This document shows, piece by piece, positions 62,545 to 64,000 of a stretch of 64,000 bases of DNA (positions within the stretch are counted from its first letter, which is position 1; every line of letters starts with the position of its first letter). The notes beneath the pieces were generated by a model. It ran no database searches and had not been told where the DNA came from. It saw nothing but the letters and a program-made list of their open reading frames with translations. The DNA is from CADEDH01 sp965216205 (GTDB lineage Bacteria; Actinomycetota; Acidimicrobiia; Acidimicrobiales; SZUA-35): NCBI GenBank assembly GCA_965216205.1, contig OZ244139.1:3472001-3536000 (forward strand). The letters run 5' to 3'. The translations under genes were made by a program, and so were the position numbers.

Positions 62545-63747
62545 ATGAAGGTCCTGTGGTTCCACCTCATGCCCTACCCCGAGCTACCGGAGGACTTCCG
62601 GGCCAAGCATCGGGGGGTCTGGGTCGATCTCGATGCCGGCCTCCTCGATCCCGAGATCGTCGCCGAGTCGTACGACACCTACCTCGACCAGCTCGTGCAC
62701 GCCGAGGCTTGTGGCTTCGACGGCCTGTGCGTGAACGAGCACCACGGCAACGGCTACGGGCTGATGCCCAGCCCGAACCTGATGGCGTCGATCCTGGCCA
62801 ACCGGACCGACCGGGCTGCGGTGGTGGTGCTTGGCAACTCGGTGGCGCTCTACAACCCGCCGACCCGGGTGGCCGAGGAGATGTCGATGCTGGACCTCCT
62901 GTCGAAGGGTCGGTTGGTCTCCGGGTTCCCGGTGGGCACGCCGATGGACACGGCCTACGCCTACGGCGCCAACCCCGGCACGCTCCGGGCCAAGTACTAC
63001 GAGGCGATCGACCTGATCATCCGGGCCTGGACGACGCCGGAGCCGTTCGCGTTCAACGGCCGCTTCACCCAGCAGCGGTGGGTCAACATCTGGCCCCGGC
63101 CCATGCAGCAGCCCCATCCGCCGGTGTGGATCCCCGGCGGCGGTTCGGTGGAGACGTGGGATCTGTGCACCGAGCACGACTTCGTCTACGCCGCCCTCTC
63201 CTACTACGGGCACCTCGTCGGGAAGGAGTCCATGGACGGCTTCTGGGCAACGGTGGAGGCGGCCGGAAAGGACGACAACCCGTACCGGGCCGGCTTCCTG
63301 CAGTTCGTGGGGGTGGCCGACACCGACGCCGAAGCCTACAAGCTCTACCGCGAACCGGCGGAGTACTTCTTCGGTCGCTGCCTCCACTTCTACCCCGGGT
63401 TCGTCGACCCGCCCGGCTACTCGAGCGAGGCGTCGGTGCGCCGCAAGCTGCAGTCATCGGTCCGGGCCGCGGCGATGAAGACCCAGGTAACAGGCGGTCC
63501 GAGCTGGGACGAGATGCTCGAGCGGGGCTACGTGGTCATCGGCAGCCCGGACACGGTTCGGGAGAAGCTGGCCGACATCGCCAAGACCCTCCGGGTCGGC
63601 CACCTCATGACCCTCCTCCACTTCGGGAACATGAGCGACGAGCTCGCCCGACACAACACCGAGCTCTTCGGCGACAAGGTGCTGCCGGAGCTCCAACAGG
63701 TGTGGTCCGGTCACACCGACCACTGGTGGCCAGCCAATGCCCGCTGA
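62545..63747 (+). CDS. Luciferase-like (LLM class) flavin-dependent monooxygenase
   Basis: 400 aa. CGFDGLCVNEHHGNGYGLMP (about 60-80), VVLGNSVALYNPPTRVAEEM and SMLDLLSKGRLVSGFPVG are the luciferase-family active-site strands; NIWPRPMQQPHPPVWIPGGG is the standard C-side segment. It takes reduced flavin and O2. TACCAT (62533-62538) is 6 nt before ATG 62545. The downstream hydrolase overlaps its end by 11 bp. Confidence 0.92.
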   Translation: MKVLWFHLMPYPELPEDFRAKHRGVWVDLDAGLLDPEIVAESYDTYLDQLVHAEACGFDGLCVNEHHGNGYGLMPSPNLMASILANRTDRAAVVVLGNSVALYNPPTRVAEEMSMLDLLSKGRLVSGFPVGTPMDTAYAYGANPGTLRAKYYEAIDLIIRAWTTPEPFAFNGRFTQQRWVNIWPRPMQQPHPPVWIPGGGSVETWDLCTEHDFVYAALSYYGHLVGKESMDGFWATVEAAGKDDNPYRAGFLQFVGVADTDAEAYKLYREPAEYFFGRCLHFYPGFVDPPGYSSEASVRRKLQSSVRAAAMKTQVTGGPSWDEMLERGYVVIGSPDTVREKLADIAKTLRVGHLMTLLHFGNMSDELARHNTELFGDKVLPELQQVWSGHTDHWWPANAR

Positions 63748-64000
63748 CCGCACCGTGCTGTACCTACCGGGGCTGGCCGGCGATCCCGGCTCGTCGCCAG
63801 CCATCGCGGCGCTGGAGAACGACGGGTGGACCGTGGTCCGTCCCGCGCTGCCCGGCTTCGACGGCGAGCCCGGTTTCCAGTGTCCCACCGATCACCTCGG
63901 GTGGCTGACCGTGCTGTGGGATGCCGTCGACGCGGCCGACGTCGGTCCGTGTCCGGTCATCGGGGCGTCGGTCGGGGGCATGCTGGCAGCCGAGCTGGCG
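63737..64000 (+). CDS. Alpha/beta hydrolase, 5' part
   Basis: 88 codons to the window edge from ATG 63737. VLYLPGLAGDPGSS supplies the oxyanion-hole strand, RPALPGFDG follows, and GASVGGML is the nucleophile elbow with Ser present, unlike the hydrolase at 52268. Coupled by an 11-bp overlap to the monooxygenase gene upstream, so it may act on the oxygenated product. The rest lies outside the window. Confidence 0.75.
   Translation, partial: MPADRTVLYLPGLAGDPGSSPAIAALENDGWTVVRPALPGFDGEPGFQCPTDHLGWLTVLWDAVDAADVGPCPVIGASVGGMLAAELA

Overview
This is a GC-rich, gene-dense chromosomal window from an actinobacterium. The best guess is an uncultured or marine/soil member of class Acidimicrobiia. The evidence is indirect: homodimeric AceE-type pyruvate dehydrogenase, a Ku plus stand-alone LigD polymerase-domain NHEJ pair, a pepA / dlaT / epimerase / lipB / lipA neighbourhood like that of Mycobacterium, NarL-type two-component genes, peptidoglycan amidase and SpoIID proteins with DUF4214 tails, and many starts with a TANNNT box 6-7 nt upstream (leaderless transcripts). 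There is no rRNA, tRNA, prophage, IS element or CRISPR in the window.

Layout. 1-5.4 kb: a cut methyltransferase, an amidohydrolase, then a signalling cassette (ECF-like sigma factor, translationally coupled membrane Ser/Thr kinase, two-domain lipoprotein). 5.4-24.1 kb: envelope and polysaccharide genes. These are two glycosyltransferases plus GDP-fucose synthase in one overlapping operon, a HAD-like protein with an 8-codon leader ORF, a SpoIID protein and an amidase sharing DUF4214 tails, a rhodanese-MoeB enzyme, two MFS transporters around a decayed monooxygenase, a sirtuin, another glycosyltransferase and an initiating sugar-phosphate transferase. 24.1-29.5 kb: a 71-bp tandem repeat array, a WD40 receptor-like kinase and a TetR/MFS efflux operon with a visible operator. 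29.6-37 kb: leucyl aminopeptidase, LigD-Pol/Ku, a two-component system and an M24 peptidase operon.

37-52 kb: 2-oxoacid dehydrogenase chemistry. A fused LipB-LipA enzyme overlaps the E2 gene, lpd lies just upstream, and AceE is 7 kb away, so the window carries E1, E2, E3 and the lipoylation enzymes. Between them are a molybdopterin oxidoreductase, an AraC regulator beside a broken cupin gene, an AbiEi/DUF559-like protein, a six-copy 61-bp repeat array and an RNase HI fused to a SLOG/YpsA-like domain. 52-64 kb: small catabolic genes (hydratase, acyl-CoA dehydrogenase, two luciferase-like monooxygenases, FAD oxidoreductase, hydrolases), a Phd/VapC-type toxin-antitoxin pair and two more repeat arrays.

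The most distinctive features are: a family of 40-nt units with TGGCRG/CYGCCA inverted ends, arranged in arrays of different period at several intergenic sites; the LipB-LipA fusion; the RNase H-SLOG fusion; an amidase whose signal peptide is complete only if translation begins at an AUC codon placed exactly where a leaderless start should be; and the genome-wide style of TANNNT-6/7nt-start promoters.
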